This document shows, piece after piece, positions 23,819 to 36,069 of a stretch of 64,000 nucleotides of DNA (its first letter is position 1; each line of letters begins with the position of its first letter). Below the pieces are notes generated by a model. It was not told where the DNA came from. It saw nothing but the letters and a program-made list of their open reading frames with translations, and searched no databases. Source of the stretch: Talpa occidentalis (taxonomy: Eukaryota > Chordata > Mammalia > Eulipotyphla > Talpidae). The position numbers were made by a program, and so were the translations under genes. The stretch lies in contig NW_023601104.1 in assembly GCF_014898055.3 (NCBI RefSeq), forward strand, positions 84,861,106 through 84,925,105. Direction: 5' to 3'.

Positions 23819-24121
23819 GTAACAGGGTGGTCCCCAGGAAATGGGGAGGTTCCAGATTTCCAGCACCACCCAAGGGAGGGTTTAGCTGAGCAGGGAGAGA
23901 AGAAGCTGCAGAGGAGACTGAGGAAGGAAGGAAGCAGGATGGAGAGCCAGAAGACCTGGATGAACTATATTTTTTGCCTTTTCTGTATTGTTTCCTAATT
24001 GTATTAAAGTTCCTTCCCATTACAGTCTCATTTGTTTTGTATTGATGTTGCTGATGGCAGAACCCATTTAGAGCAGGCAGGTTTGTGGGGTCTGGGCTGC
24101 CCCTCTCCCTGGCCTGTAACA
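23819..24121 (+). mobile_element. Probable solo LTR of an endogenous retrovirus
   Basis: About 303 bp beginning TGTAACAGGG and ending CCTGTAACA, thus with the TG...CA ends of an LTR, flanked on both sides by ATTC (a possible 4-bp TSD). A TATA-like 'ctatatttttt' occurs near 23965 and ATTAAA at 24003-24008 could be the polyadenylation signal, in the right order. No gag, pol or env remnant adjoins it, so it would be a solo LTR. Family not assigned. Confidence 0.6.
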
Positions 24122-24857
24122 ATTCCAAGAGGGTTAGTGAATGTTGTGATTTTATTAAATATATGAAAGTTTGAACACATAAATTCTTTTAATTTCTCCT
24201 GTGATTTTTTTTGAGTTAAGACATTTATATAAAGCATAACCTGCATTCTCTACCCACTTTTGTCATTTGAAGGGACATTTATGCAATTGTATTTCTTTTT
24301 TTCCAAAATCAGTGTTTGTAAAATGGAATGCTGTTATTCTGAGTTAAATGCTTCCAAAAGGCTCCATGTTATTTGCTGCTAATTTCAAGATTTATGTTAC
24401 TAAATATATACTGACTAATAAACCAATTCTCAAATGATAACTTGACAGATTATTTGGCATGGGGACTGTTCACAGCTGCATACAAGATGCCACTAAATGC
24501 AAAATGGCATCAGGGCTTATATTTGGCTTATTGTTTACCCCCGCCTCTCAAAAAAAAAAAGAAATCTGTTCAATTAATTTAGGCGATAACATGAACAGAA
24601 GAATGAACTATAGCTGAATGAGGACGTTAAATGGGAAAGAAAAGTTGTCTATGCAAACGTATTGAGGAGACTGATAATAGCTGGCTGCCCATGGATTCAT
24701 CCCACAGCAGTGCAACTGTAACCTAAGCACCTGAGAAAGATGGGTAGAAAATCTTATCAAGGGGTAAATGTCAATTTCAAACAAATGAACTCTATCTCAT
24801 GTAATTATCAAACCTTGTTGATAAAGTATACTTAATATGTATATAATCAGAATTTAT

Positions 24858-25134
24858 TATTTTTTTAGATTTTATTTTTATTTATTTATGCATAAAAGAA
24901 CTGGGGTGTAATCCAGAGATAGGGGGGTGAGAGGACTCACCATAGACAGAGTGGGGAGCAGAACAGGTGGATTGATTGAAGTACACTGCTGAGGGGAGCA
25001 ACAGATGAAACAGGAGAGGTCTGCTGTGCCATGTGGGTAGCTCCTTGGCCTGGTGGGGATATAACTTGTGCTGCAAAGGCTATCAATAGCTTCATAGTGC
25101 TGAGAATTAATCCCTTGCACCACCAGGGAGGCCC
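24858..25134 (-). mobile_element. tRNA-headed SINE, type C, full length with TSD
   Basis: Antisense copy beginning 'tttatttttatttatttatg', with 'cactgctgaggggagcaaca' and ending 'ttgcaccaccagggaggccc'. Target repeats ATAATCAGAATTTAT (24843-24857) and ATAATCTGACTTTAT (25135-25149) match with two differences. Confidence 0.92.
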
Positions 25135-25363
25135 ATAATCTGACTTTATGTTTAAAGATTTTTTTTTTCATTTACTGACAATTTATTTTCTTGCATCATT
25201 TTTGTATTCTTTAACTCATCTGTAAATTTCAATATGACCTTTGAAAAATTATGAGTCTAGTTGTAAAAGTATTATTATTATTATTATTTAGTTTTTATAT
25301 GAGGTTAGGGAATAAACTACAACATAAATTTCAATAATATTTTAGTGGAGCTGAAAGCTGGTT

Positions 25364-25411
25364 AAAACTAATACTTTTTGAAAAAAAAAAAAAAAACTAA
25401 TACTTTTTGAA
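25364..25411. mobile_element. Poly(A)-only insertion flanked by a 19-bp duplication
   Basis: AAAACTAATACTTTTTGAA occurs at 25364-25382 and again at 25393-25411 with only A residues between. This is the footprint of a retrotransposition event truncated down to the poly(A) tail. Slippage or a tandem duplication is the alternative. Confidence 0.65.
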
Positions 25412-25776
25412 ATAAACACTAAACATGCAACCAAGTAATAAATGTCTGTCAACTTTGAATGATGACCAAGCAACAAGATGACATTTGTAACTTAAGTCTT
25501 TAAAGCATCTCACTATCTATTGCATTCTAGTAACTATTCTAAAATAAGTCAATAATTTTTGAACATCATGACATTGAAAATTTTGACCAGCTAGTATCAT
25601 TACCAATTTAAATAATACATAATTGTTACGTTAGTAAATTATATCTCATACTCCAACTTATTTTCAGATGAGCTGATCTTTTGTTTGGAGATATTTTGAG
25701 GTTAAATAGTAGAAAACAAAATAAGGCCTGTTAATATAAACTCTCCTTTTTTTTATCCAAGGGTTAGGTTTATTAT
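25412..25776. other. AT-rich intergenic DNA, nothing recognised
   Basis: No features seen beyond the TATAAAAAGG at its right edge, part of the target site of the next SINE. Confidence 0.5.
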
Positions 25777-25790
25777 AAAAAGGAGGGACA

Positions 25791-26039
25791 TGGGACCTTC
25801 TTGTTGGCACAAGGGGTTACGATTCAACCTATGAAGCAATCCACAGCCTCTGCAGCACGAGTTCGATCCCCGGCCAGGAAGCTACCCACATGGTGCAGCA
25901 GACCTCTCTTGCCTGGCCTGATGCTCCCCTCAGCAGTGTATTTCAGTCAGTCTGCCTGTTCTGTTCCCCATTCGGTCTATGTTGAATCCTCTCACCCCCC
26001 ACACCTCTGGCCTGTACCCCAGTTCTTGTGTGCATAAAT
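25791..26039 (+). mobile_element. tRNA-headed SINE, type C, full length with TSD
   Basis: Starts 'tgggaccttcttgttggcac' with 'aaggggttac', has B-box GAGTTCGATCCCC, 'cagacctctcttgcctggcc' and a short tail 'tgtgcataaata'. The TSD AAAAAGGAGGGACA is exact at 25777-25790 and 26040-26053. Confidence 0.94.
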
Positions 26040-26053
26040 AAAAAGGAGGGACA

Positions 26054-26177
26054 GGTAAAGATGCTCGCACAGATACAAGCGGCAGAAAGAGCTGCCCCCC
26101 CAAAAAGAGACGGTTTGCCAAGAGATGCCTGCAAGGTCACGTGGGCAGCCTTTGGAGGAAGCTGCCTCTGCTGCCTT
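26054..26177. other. GC-rich unexplained segment
   Basis: This block is much more GC-rich than surrounding unique DNA. Part of it ('agcggcagaaagagctgccc', about 26077-26098) resembles a second segment at about 26835-26855 beyond the SINE tandem. No coding or repeat family was recognised. Confidence 0.4.
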
Positions 26178-26190
26178 GAAAATGGAGAAT

Positions 26191-26516
26191 AGGGGCCTCC
26201 CCGGTGGCGCAGCGGTTGAGCGCTGTGTTGCGAAGCTGCCAGCAGCTTCTGCAGCGCCAGTTCAATCCCCGGCTGCTCCCCGGCCACTGGAGGAGGGTCC
26301 CACATGGCGCGCAGACCTCTCCTGCCGCCCGCTGCTCCCCTCAGCAGTGTACTTCGGTCCTTCTGCCTGCTCTGCTCCCCGCTCTGGCTCTGGTGAATTC
26401 TCTCACCCTCCCGCGCTTCTGACTGTACCCAGTGTTGTATAAAGAAAGAAATAAATCTTAAAAAAAAAAAAAAGTGGCATGTTCTATTTAAAAAAAAAAA
26501 AAGAAAGAGAAAGAAA
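26191..26516 (+). mobile_element. tRNA-headed SINE, type A, first of a tandem pair
   Basis: GC-rich copy starting 'aggggcctccccggtggcgc', body to 'taaagaaagaaataaatctt', then an A-run, 'gtggcatgttctattt', a second A-run and a GAAA-rich stretch. GAAAATGGAGAAT is upstream at 26178-26190. An imperfect copy is at 26517-26534 and an exact one is at 26791-26803. Confidence 0.92.
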
Positions 26517-26535
26517 GAAAATGAAATGAAGAATG

Positions 26536-26790
26536 GAGCCTCCACTGGTGGCGCAGGCGGTTGAGCACAGCACTGTGAAGCTGTCCGCAGCCTCTGCAGC
26601 GCCAGTTCCATCCCGGCCTGCCAGCGAAGGTCCCATATGGTGCCTCAGACCTTTCCTGTCTCGCCCGCTGCTCCCCTCAGCAGTGTATTTCGTCAGTCTG
26701 CCTGTTCTGTTCCCCACTCTGTCTCTGGTAAATCCTCTCACCCTCCTGTACCCCGGTTCTTGTATACATAAATAAATCTTTAAAAATAAA
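26536..26790 (+). mobile_element. tRNA-headed SINE, type B, second of a tandem pair
   Basis: Starts 'gagcctccactggtggcgca', with B-box-like CAGTTCCATCCC, 'cctttcctgtctcgcccgct' and tail 'tatacataaataaatcttta'. The exact target repeat GAAAATGGAGAAT follows at 26791-26803. The pair is same-strand, 5'-type A then type B. Confidence 0.92.
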
Positions 26791-26803
26791 GAAAATGGAG
26801 AAT

Positions 26804-27984
26804 GTTGGCAGCAAAGAGCTTCTGCATAGGCACAGGCGGGCAGAACGGCTGCCGCCTAATATAAGACTCTTACTAAAACATTAAATTTGCAGAACTGCAT
26901 AAGTAAGAATTGGTATTCAACGGATTGTTAGATTTTTAGCTCACACTTTCCTGAGATGAACTCAAAGGAGACTTGAAAATCTCAGAGTAAACAGAAATAA
27001 TGATACATCCAAATTAGATCTTATATTTATATTGGTGATATCAAAGACAAAAAAATAAGATAAAAGTGTGTTTCTTTTTTACCAGGAGTAGCAAACTGTT
27101 TTCTTGAGAAGGGCATTTTTCAAGGGGACTGCCATGTGCAGAAAACATTTCTCAGAATTTGGCTTGTATGAACTTTCCATACTAAAGGAAAAGCAGGGAG
27201 TAAAAGACAGGATCTTAGCAAAATATAGATTTTTGTCAAGTATTTTTAGTGGAAATAAGAATCTAGGTAATTCAATACATTTAGCATGGCATGAGTATAA
27301 ATGCCTTTTGCAAGATGGGCATTGTTGTTCCACTATCCCTGATGGGCAGTTACCTAGTTCCTTTTAAAAATATATATATAGTTCTAAGGTATTGGCTACC
27401 TCATAAAGCAGTATGCTTTTCTTTCATTGCAAATATAATGGTGATATTTTATTTTTCAATTAGTCCTGTTATTTTCCCATTGGTAATTTTTTGACCATTG
27501 GCCTTAGTCCTCTCATGTGAGTTTAAATTGTGGTTCTAACACACGGCCCCTCACATATTTGATGAGTTGGTATGCTTCTATGTATCATATTTTAACTAAA
27601 TTTGGCAATAAAAATAATGAAAGAAAATAAGAAACAAAATGAGGATACATGGACTCACATAGTCAAATGCAGGCAAGGCAGAGACAAATGCCACGAGGGA
27701 TCTTTCTCTGATTTCTGCTTCTCTGTGTTGATGAACTTCATTTTCACATCTTTTCAAATATGCAAAAAGGGCATTGTTGCCTCAGTATTAACTTACCAAA
27801 ATATGAATTCAATAGAAAACCTAGTCTTCATTTAAATTTTGGTGGATTTTGATGTATATGATTACTTATCCTAGAAGGAGAAATTTACGTTTATCTTTTA
27901 TCACAATTTAGCCATTGTTAGAGAAGAAAAGTCAAAAGAAACTATCAACAGCTAAAGAGACAAATGTTTAATTCCCTAATTAAA
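26804..27984. other. Unique-looking AT-rich DNA
   Basis: The first ~55 bp are GC-rich (see the segment at 26054); the remainder is AT-rich without recognised features. Confidence 0.5.
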
Positions 27985-29035
27985 AAAAAAAAATCCAGAT
28001 GTCAGGGTATGGTGAGATCAATTCATAATAATCAGAATAATGTACTCTGGAATAATTCACCATCACTATGTAAAAAGACAGTCTTTGATCCTATTTCACA
28101 TCATTTTAAATATGAATTCAAAATGGATCATAGAACTGTATGCCTATAAATAAACTTCGTGGCTGTAAAACTTCTAAAAGAAATAGATAAGAAAGTGTTT
28201 TAGCACCTTGGGTTCTTATATATGACACATAAATATAATTCATAAAAAACGTTGTAAAATTGAATTACTCAGATTTAAGAACATCTGTCCTTTGGAAAGC
28301 CACTGAAAATGAATGAAATGACAATCCTATAGTGGGAGAAAATATTTGTAAATCATATACATGCTAAAGATGTGTGATTCATAACACATAAAGAACAATC
28401 AATATTCCAACATAAGAAAACAAAGCAACACCCCAACTGTTGAATAAATTCCTGGGATGAGGGAGTGATGTCCAGTAGGAAACAATAGGTAATCAGTTAA
28501 CAGGTTTTTTTTTTTAATATAAACTAAAATATAAACTACACTTATCATATCTTTTGTTCCATTCTTAGATATTTATCTAAGTGAAATGAAAGCTTATAGT
28601 CTTTTAAAGACTTGAGCAAGAACATGAATAAAAAGAAACATAAAAAACCATATGATCATATTAATAAGTGCTAAGAAAACATGTGATGTGTGACAACTTT
28701 CATTTGTCATAAAAACCCTCACAAAACCTTGAGTACAGGTAATATAATAACAATATATATGAAAGAAAGGTACATATTAATAATTACATATTTAAAATCT
28801 AGAAAATGCAAACAAATCTATAGTGATAGAAGTCATATCAGCATCTGCTTGAGGATGGGTGAGTGGGTTAAGGATATTTAAAAGAGTGATTACACATGAA
28901 ATCTTGTGGGTAATGGTTATATCTATTTATCTTGATTTTGATAGTGATTTCATGGGCAGCTCATATGTCAAAACTTAACAAGTTGTAGAATTTAAGCATG
29001 CACAATCTATTATATTCAGTTATCTCTCAAATTTT
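27985..29035 (+). mobile_element. L1 3' end (ORF2 C-terminus plus 3' UTR), sense
   Basis: Sense L1 text: 'taaaacttctaaaagaaata', 'tgggagaaaatatttgtaaa', 'tcatatacatgct', then 3' UTR-like 'ttatcttgattttgatagtg' and 'tatgtcaaaacttaacaagt'. Stops and indels are frequent. The 3' UTR text resembles L1ME-type elements. No complete frame. Confidence 0.75.
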
Positions 29036-30704
29036 TTTTTAGAAAAGGCCCCATTATCTGTACTCAGTTTATGCCCACATCAACCATATTTTTGGTTCTA
29101 TTTCTTCTCTGTGAAGTATGGTTATTTATATTTCATATTATATAAGTGTAAAAACCACTCATCATTCCATAACTACAGTCTTCTACTTTCCTTACCTCTC
29201 TTTGTGATACATCACTATCAAATTGCTTTGATTTCATATATTATGAACTCATATCTTAGTTGTGGTGTTTTTCCTATCAATCTTCATCCACCCCTATTTT
29301 TCATTTGGCTAATACAAGGTTTTCTTTACAATAGTGAATCCACTGGTCTCTTACTCCTTCACCCAAGGTTTTGCTTAAGGTGATCATCATCTGTACTCTA
29401 CTTATAGTCTGTGCATATTTCTTAAAAAGTGTGTCCCCTTCACTGCACTCTTGGCATTTGAATGTAGGGGCCCTGGATTTCATAGCTTCCAATGAAAGGA
29501 AGTGGTGAAGGCATCATCTGAGTGTTTGTTCAGCTGAACAGAGCTCCGCTTCCCCCATGCATTGCTCTGTTCCTCAGGAGAGCCACTAAAATGCATGTGA
29601 ATCATTTTTAATGTATGTGCTTTATTAAATATGCAATTATTACACATGTCTGCAGGCTCTTGTTTCATAAAACAACAACCATGAATTGGTTTATACATAA
29701 AAATAACACAAGGTATTTAAAACAAACCAGAGAAGGTGATGGAAATAGAAAAAAAAGCATTTCAATCATTTTAGTTAAGTCACACAAAAATCAAAAACAT
29801 TCTCTTTCAAATGGAGTGATAAAAGAAACACTTTAGGTTGAAGAGTATTTTGATGATGGCAAGTTGCAAATATTCAGTGCAAATATTTTATATTTTAAGT
29901 AATAAATTCTTACTTACTTATCCTTATATTAATAAATAATATATTAATAAAAGATAGAAACATGAATTATATAAGAAATATTGTAAATGATATTTAATAT
30001 AAATTATAATTATTTCATAATTTCCTGGAAAGCAGCCTATTTTAATTCTTTTGCCTTTGGAAAATGAGTGAGTGGAAAATAAGGGCAAACCAAACACTTC
30101 TTCAATTGGATCACTTTTTTCTTCTGTTAGTATATAATAGAAAATTGTATCTTGTAACGTAATTCTGGGAAGACATTTATAACAGGTTCTGTGATCACAA
30201 TTCAAGCTATTTTCTTTCTGATAATGCAATGGTACAAAGGAGAAAGGGAATTGGATGGGATTTCCAAAGTCACATGCTTGTACTTTTAATATCATGAATC
30301 ACAGAAATGTGTGCTTGTCTTATTTACTTTCCTTGTGTATATATTAGTTAACCTCAATGTCATAAAATAAAAAAAAAAAAAGAATTTAAAGGTCTTTGTT
30401 GAATGTGATTTACTGGACATATAAGAATGGTAAAAAAAAAAAAAAAAAAAAAAAAAAGCAGTATCTCACCGTTTCTGGAAGTTTCCATAGGAGCTGCTTC
30501 TCTCATCCCCAGGAAGCCTGCACAAAGTGCAGGAACACTCAGTAAGTCCCTCCTGTGTGCTGTAAATGGGCATGGACAAGCACATAACATGGACATTGTG
30601 TTGCTGTGGTCATGTGTTTAGCAATTGTTCAACTTGGGAGGAGATCTGGTGTCTTTATTGTATTTTATGATGTGATCTGCTTGCCAGTAACAGTGATGTC
30701 TCCT
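29036..30704. other. AT-rich intergenic DNA with homopolymers
   Basis: A-runs at 30368-30381 and 30430-30456, and an AT-only stretch near 29920-30010. No recognised gene or dispersed repeat. The block at 29450-29660 is less AT-rich and looks unique. Confidence 0.5.
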
Positions 30705-30800
30705 GCCCTTTCATGCCCAATATAAACGCCCTTCTCATTGCTGCTTCAGGAAGCCTCCCTGATCCTATCACATCTCCATTAAGGCAGTTTTAGCTTTTAT
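30705..30800 (+). mobile_element. Possible L2 LINE relic
   Basis: 'gctgcttcaggaagcctccc' followed by 'tgatcctatcacat' resembles the L2 3' region ('ccaggaagccttccctga'). Confidence 0.45.
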
Positions 30801-33800
30801 ATCACAAAAGGATAAAAGGTTAATATTGGAATGATAAGACATTCTAATGAGGAAATGTCTAAAAACTGCTGGCAGTGCTGAGATATGAAAGAATAACTAA
30901 ATAATTTAATTGTTTACAGATTTACTCTCTTCCATTTAATATAAGATATAAATTTGGTGCAGATGGTCTGATGAATTTGTATCTGCTTTAGGTTCATTGT
31001 TTGCACAATATTATCACCAACTTCTATGGAATGTTCTTTTAGAAAAAGCCAGTTCAGAAGATTGCAATGTAACAGATGGCATAACAAGAAGTAACTACAG
31101 ACCTAAGGTTCATATATTTTGCTGAGATTTTAAAATTTTGGCCAATGCCAAGAAAACTCTAAGGTCTCTTTCTTATAAATCCTCTAGCCAGTGTCAAACA
31201 GTCAAGAGGTCAGCCAAACTAACCTCTCTAATCATGCTATTCAAAGATTAGGACGTGTATCATAACTGGATCCTAGAACAAATCATAGAGGCTTGTCTGA
31301 TGCTTTGTATGGGATGGAAATTAAAGCCATGCAATCACTTGATCACATATCATTTTCATAGTTTCTGATTCACATGAACTGAGCAAAAAATGATTTCCCT
31401 TGCTTTTGCACATTTTCATTCATTTAATGTATGACTTTCTGGAGTCTCTCAAGGAGATAAAATTACTAAAACTGTTGACTTGTTAAAAGAGACACAAAAC
31501 AAAATTATGGAAAATAATAAAAGAATTTTTTAGCTTCACATTGTATGCAAAATATCTGTTTTAATTGAGTGATACAAATTTTTGTAGAGTAATTTTTTTC
31601 TAAATCTCTTTTTTGAGATTTTTTTTCTAGAAAACAAATAAAAAAATTACTTTATATAAGGCATTTAATAAGATTATATGTGTCTATTTACTAGCAAGAT
31701 TATTTACTATTATTATAGGTTGATTATAATACTGGCATCATTTATGCAAGCTCAAATTGAACCGCTCTAAAGCAAGTACTTATTGGAAATAAAAACATAG
31801 TTTTGGAGATTAGAATTTGATAACTTTATCTGTTATGACTAAGTGTTGGGTGGATTTGTTTTCAACTATGTAGAGTTTTGTTAATTAGCTTAAGTCATAA
31901 CTTACTTTAAATTGTACTAAAAGATGAATTGAACAAGGATGAGCTTAACAGGCCAATGAGAATTAAGTAAGACAATTAAGTTAGATAAGACATGAGATTA
32001 AGTGAGACAATAAAAGAACAGCGTGTTTCCCTCTAAAATTACTCTTTTAAACTTTAAAGACTAGCTAAAATGGGTTTCATAATCTTTTCACTTGAAATAG
32101 CAGTTTTTTTCCTCCCAACTTTATGGAAAAAAAATCAAAATAATACTACAGAAAGCTTCAACTATCTTATTAGAGTAATAAAGGTATACAATTATTTAGC
32201 ATATACCGCCTCAATTTATAGTTGTCATTGCCTGAGGCCATCCAAAAAATACCAAAATGATATTGAGCACAGAGAAGGATAAAAGGTAAGGACTTCCCTA
32301 ACAGCAAGTTTCTCTTGTTTTGGCCTTTTGATACTTAAATCTCCTACTTCTACTAAGGGGGAAAAAAAGCTGTAGTTATGTTTAATTAGTGATTCAATCC
32401 TGTTTCTCACCAAGTGACATGACTCACATTAAATATAAAGGGAATGAATCTCCTATTGGCAATTTTCCTCATTGTTGATCCAGGCTAATAATATACCTGG
32501 GTTTTGACCCACTTGAGAATTCAAAGGTAAAAACTCATTTTTCTGACAATAGGCAAATTTTAGAAAAAATTCTGGCCAGAATTCAGCTAGATATTAATGG
32601 GATGTAAGATGATGTTATACTAAACATGAAGGAAATACTATTAATATTTTCAAAAAACATGCATTGATTTTCACTTGAAACTGAAGAGAAGGTGAAAAAA
32701 ACTTGTAGCAGAAGATTAGACTGAATCTAAAATTTAATATGTATTTTATATGTATTTTTAGTAGAATTGACTATATCTTTTTTTAATATCTTCATATTTT
32801 TTATATTTCCAGATAAGAAAGAAGTTAGAAATTAGCCAGAATTAACATAACTAACATTTAAACTTATGTGCGTTTTTATGTCAGGTCCTGAAATATATAT
32901 ACATTTATCATTGATCAATTTATTTCCACTAAAGAACAATATTAACTGCTTTATAAGTGATTTTAAAATATGTATATATATAATCATTCATTTGCATTGG
33001 ATTATTTCAACTAGAGAAATCTGGACCACCCTGGAGGTTGAGGAAATTGCAGTTGCTTCCACCTCCCCAGAGCAATTTTAAGCAGCTAAGTTACTACCCA
33101 GGGAATGACATTTTTATGTTCCATTAGTGATAAGTGTTATTTTTATACTGCTCAGGACCATTCTTCACTCTGCTGATACATGTTTATCTACCCTCCCCCA
33201 CCTGTTCCAAATAATCCCAATTGTAAGAACTTTGTAATACATCATAGAAGTTCAAAGGTGGTGATGGAGTAAACAGAGGACAATGTGAGGATTGCAAATT
33301 CACAAAAGGAACCTAATATATGATCAATATCCTTACCATTTCCCAGTGCCTTTAGTGTGCAGAGCCTTAGTAGGAAGATCTTATTTTTAAAACATTCTAG
33401 GATCCCATTATTGGCTTGAAAATCAGTTCCAAATACAGACTTATCCAGTGTTATAAATATTTTTTTTTCACTTCAAGTGCATCTTGAAATACAGACACAT
33501 ATAGGCCCAGTAAGATAAATAAAACCCTAGGTGGAATTTAAGTAAAATTAAAGTAACTGAGATGTTTAAGCATCTGCAGTCTTGCAGGTTTTGTCCTGAG
33601 GAGTATTGCATGAGATCCCAAACCATGTGGACAATATTTTCCATTGTAGAAATGAGACAAGAGGTTCAAAGAACACTTTGCCAGCTTACATTCTCAAGTG
33701 TATTTATTGTACATTGTGAAAAAATAGAAGTTTCAAGAAGGGGGTGGCATTGCCCAACTTCCCACCTGTCACCAATTTGCATAAAGCTGGTGGTTCAGTC

Positions 33801-34369
33801 TCAAGGGGTTAGTAAACAAGCAATGGGAGGTTCACTTTCTCTTCCACACTAAAAAAAAATTATTGCCAAGTTTACTTAGGAAGATGCAATTGCATTTTAT
33901 TTGACTTTGCTATGTGCTCAACTTCCTAATTCACTATCAATAGAATCTCTAGTTACTTCTAGTTCAATGATTATGAAAGTGGGCACTTGTCTCCTTTTCA
34001 ACTCTGAACACACTCAATTATGAAAACAAGCAAGTAAACAAATCAATATGGTCTTCAGAATGCCTGACAGCTGAATCAAAGGGAATGTTAAAAACTCTTT
34101 TCCAGTAAGAGCAACGTATGTAATGACAATACACTCACAATAGGTGTTCTCAGATGAATTAAAAGTTGTTTGAGCTTTTATTTTTAGTGACAGTTTTGGA
34201 AATGACCATTATTTACAAGGCAGCTATCCTTCTAATGTTCCACAAAAACATTCATGTGTTTTTTTAAATTTATTTTCACAATCCCTAAATAAAGAAAAAT
34301 CAGTCTATTCTGAAAGTTATTTATTCATCTTCTGACATTTAATTAGCTTTGGAAGCTGAAAAGGAGAGC
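30801..34369. other. Long AT-rich stretch without recognised features
   Basis: About 3.6 kb with no copy of the dominant SINE, no confident LINE and no coding signal. Small features are a TATATA tract near 32970 and several A/T homopolymers. Confidence 0.5.
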
Positions 34370-34560
34370 AAATTAGCATTTGTTAAGTGTCATCTAAGTT
34401 TTAACTGCCCTGGTAGGAATTCACACATAACACATCATTAAATTTAATTTAATTATCACAACAGTAATTTAAGGTAGGTATTTATAATGATTTTTCTCAA
34501 CCAAGACCACAGGAAATCTTGGAGGCTAACATAGAACCGGTATGAATAACAAAACAGTCT
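34370..34560 (-). mobile_element. MIR SINE relic, antisense
   Basis: 'taattatcacaacagtaatt', 'taaggtaggtatttataatg' and 'gatttttctcaaccaagac' match reverse-complement MIR. Confidence 0.65.
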
Positions 34561-34695
34561 CTCAAGTCAACCTACTTGAATTAAATGTGTTTTTTCCCAC
34601 TTCTTAATGGTATTGGCTTGAATAAGCTATTTAAAATTGCAAGGGAAATTTTCTTTATTTGTAGATTGAAAATCATTTTTTTCCATGAAATTCTT

Positions 34696-34732
34696 GTGGT
34701 AGCTAGTGGTGGTAGCTAGTGTGGTAGCTTCC
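34696..34732. repeat. Short tandem repeat of GTGGTAGCTA
   Basis: Three imperfect ~12-bp units containing 'tggtagct' in direct succession. Confidence 0.85.
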
Positions 34733-34981
34733 ATACCTAGGTATTAACACAATAACTAGATTATCATCAACATCTCTGTTATTGATAGGTCATATAGTAG
34801 ATCTGAGATTTGAAGACAGTGATTTGACCCTCCACAACATATTGTTTCATCTATATACACAAAATTGTAAATACCAATGAGACTATTGAAATATGAATTA
34901 ACATTAATCCACAACTGACATTAAGCACATTTGTTTGGGTAGCATATGTGTTACACAGCTTGTTCTAGTCTTTCAACTTTC

Positions 34982-34982
<1 letters not shown>

Positions 34983-35012
<30 letters not shown>
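34983..35012. repeat. (ATT)n microsatellite
   Basis: About ten ATT units. Confidence 0.95.
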
Positions 35013-35554
35013 ATTCCTACTACTTAGTCTATCTCATAGGTTAATATTTGTTTCTTTTTGAAGTGGAGAAAATCCATTTTCAACTCTTTTATGTACTTAT
35101 TATATCTATGGCCCATTTGTGATCAAATGCGTTCTCAACATTTCCATTACCAGACAAATATTAATGGTAGAACAATCAAAAATCACTGTTACAGATATCA
35201 TCCCTAAACACTGGATTTTGTGCAATTCCATGGTCCTACATATACACAACTCTTTATCAGACTTCTCATTTAAACATGCCACAGGCAATTCAATTCAGTA
35301 TGCACAATATTACATTCATCATTTTATCTTCAAATTTTATCTTCTTATTTTGGTTTCTTTATTTGGTTACCACCAATCACCCACTTGCCTATACTTTTGC
35401 CCAGACAAAGATTTGCCCAAGGCAGAAGTATCACTGAATTTCTTTTCCCCCATCTCAGTCATATCTAATCAACTCCTACTGAGTCTGCCTAATTAAAAAC
35501 ACAACCAAAAACAATGATCAGAAGTGATACTAAATATATGTGTATTTTGTTAAA
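35013..35554. other. AT-rich intergenic DNA, nothing recognised
   Basis: A 125-codon open frame crosses 35119-35496, but its translation has no domain signature and the base composition is that of flanking DNA. Confidence 0.5.
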
Positions 35555-35715
35555 TTCCTATAACAATTAGTTGAGGTAGAAATTAGTGTAATTTTTACAT
35601 GACAAAGGAATAACGATGTATACAGAAATGTATTACCTACCTGGTCCAAAGTCATATAGCTAACAATGGCACAGCCAATATTTCAACTGAGTCAACCTGA
35701 CTATTGACAGCATGC
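35555..35715 (-). mobile_element. MIR SINE relic, antisense
   Basis: 'aattagttgaggtagaaatt', 'ggtccaaagtcatatagcta' and 'tcaactgagtcaacctgact' follow reverse-complement MIR order. Confidence 0.7.
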
Positions 35716-36069
35716 TTTTTCATGCTACATATAAATAGAGGCTGTGGTTCAGAGAGGACTCTTCTGATTTTTGCTTCAATAACTGGATGGGTTTACTGAG
35801 ATGAGAACAAGTGGAGAGATACTTGGGGGTGAGTCAAATCAATTATAGAACTTGACATCTTTATTAGATAATCATGTGGATATGACAACTATACAGCAGA
35901 ATATATATGAATCTCATGTAGATGGAAAAGTCATAGACACCTGCACCTAATGAACAGATAAGTGACATTATATAAAACTACAGAATGGGGTGAAAATTTT
36001 CAGATTTGGTATGGAAAGGAAGTAAATGTTTATACTCTTAGTAATTATTTAGCTTCTAAATCATCATAA

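Noticed and set aside
25943..26611. Longest open frame (222 codons, minus strand)
   Set aside because: It runs through antisense copies of three SINEs and their T-rich tails. The GC-rich SINEs simply lack stops in this frame, and similar peptides recur at every SINE.
34740..34860. Possible further MIR relic
   Set aside because: The phrase 'aggtcatatagtagatctga' resembles MIR, but the rest does not follow the order well enough.
35119..35496. 125-codon plus-strand open frame
   Set aside because: AT-rich composition, no recognisable domain, no splice or promoter context; consistent with chance in this length of DNA.
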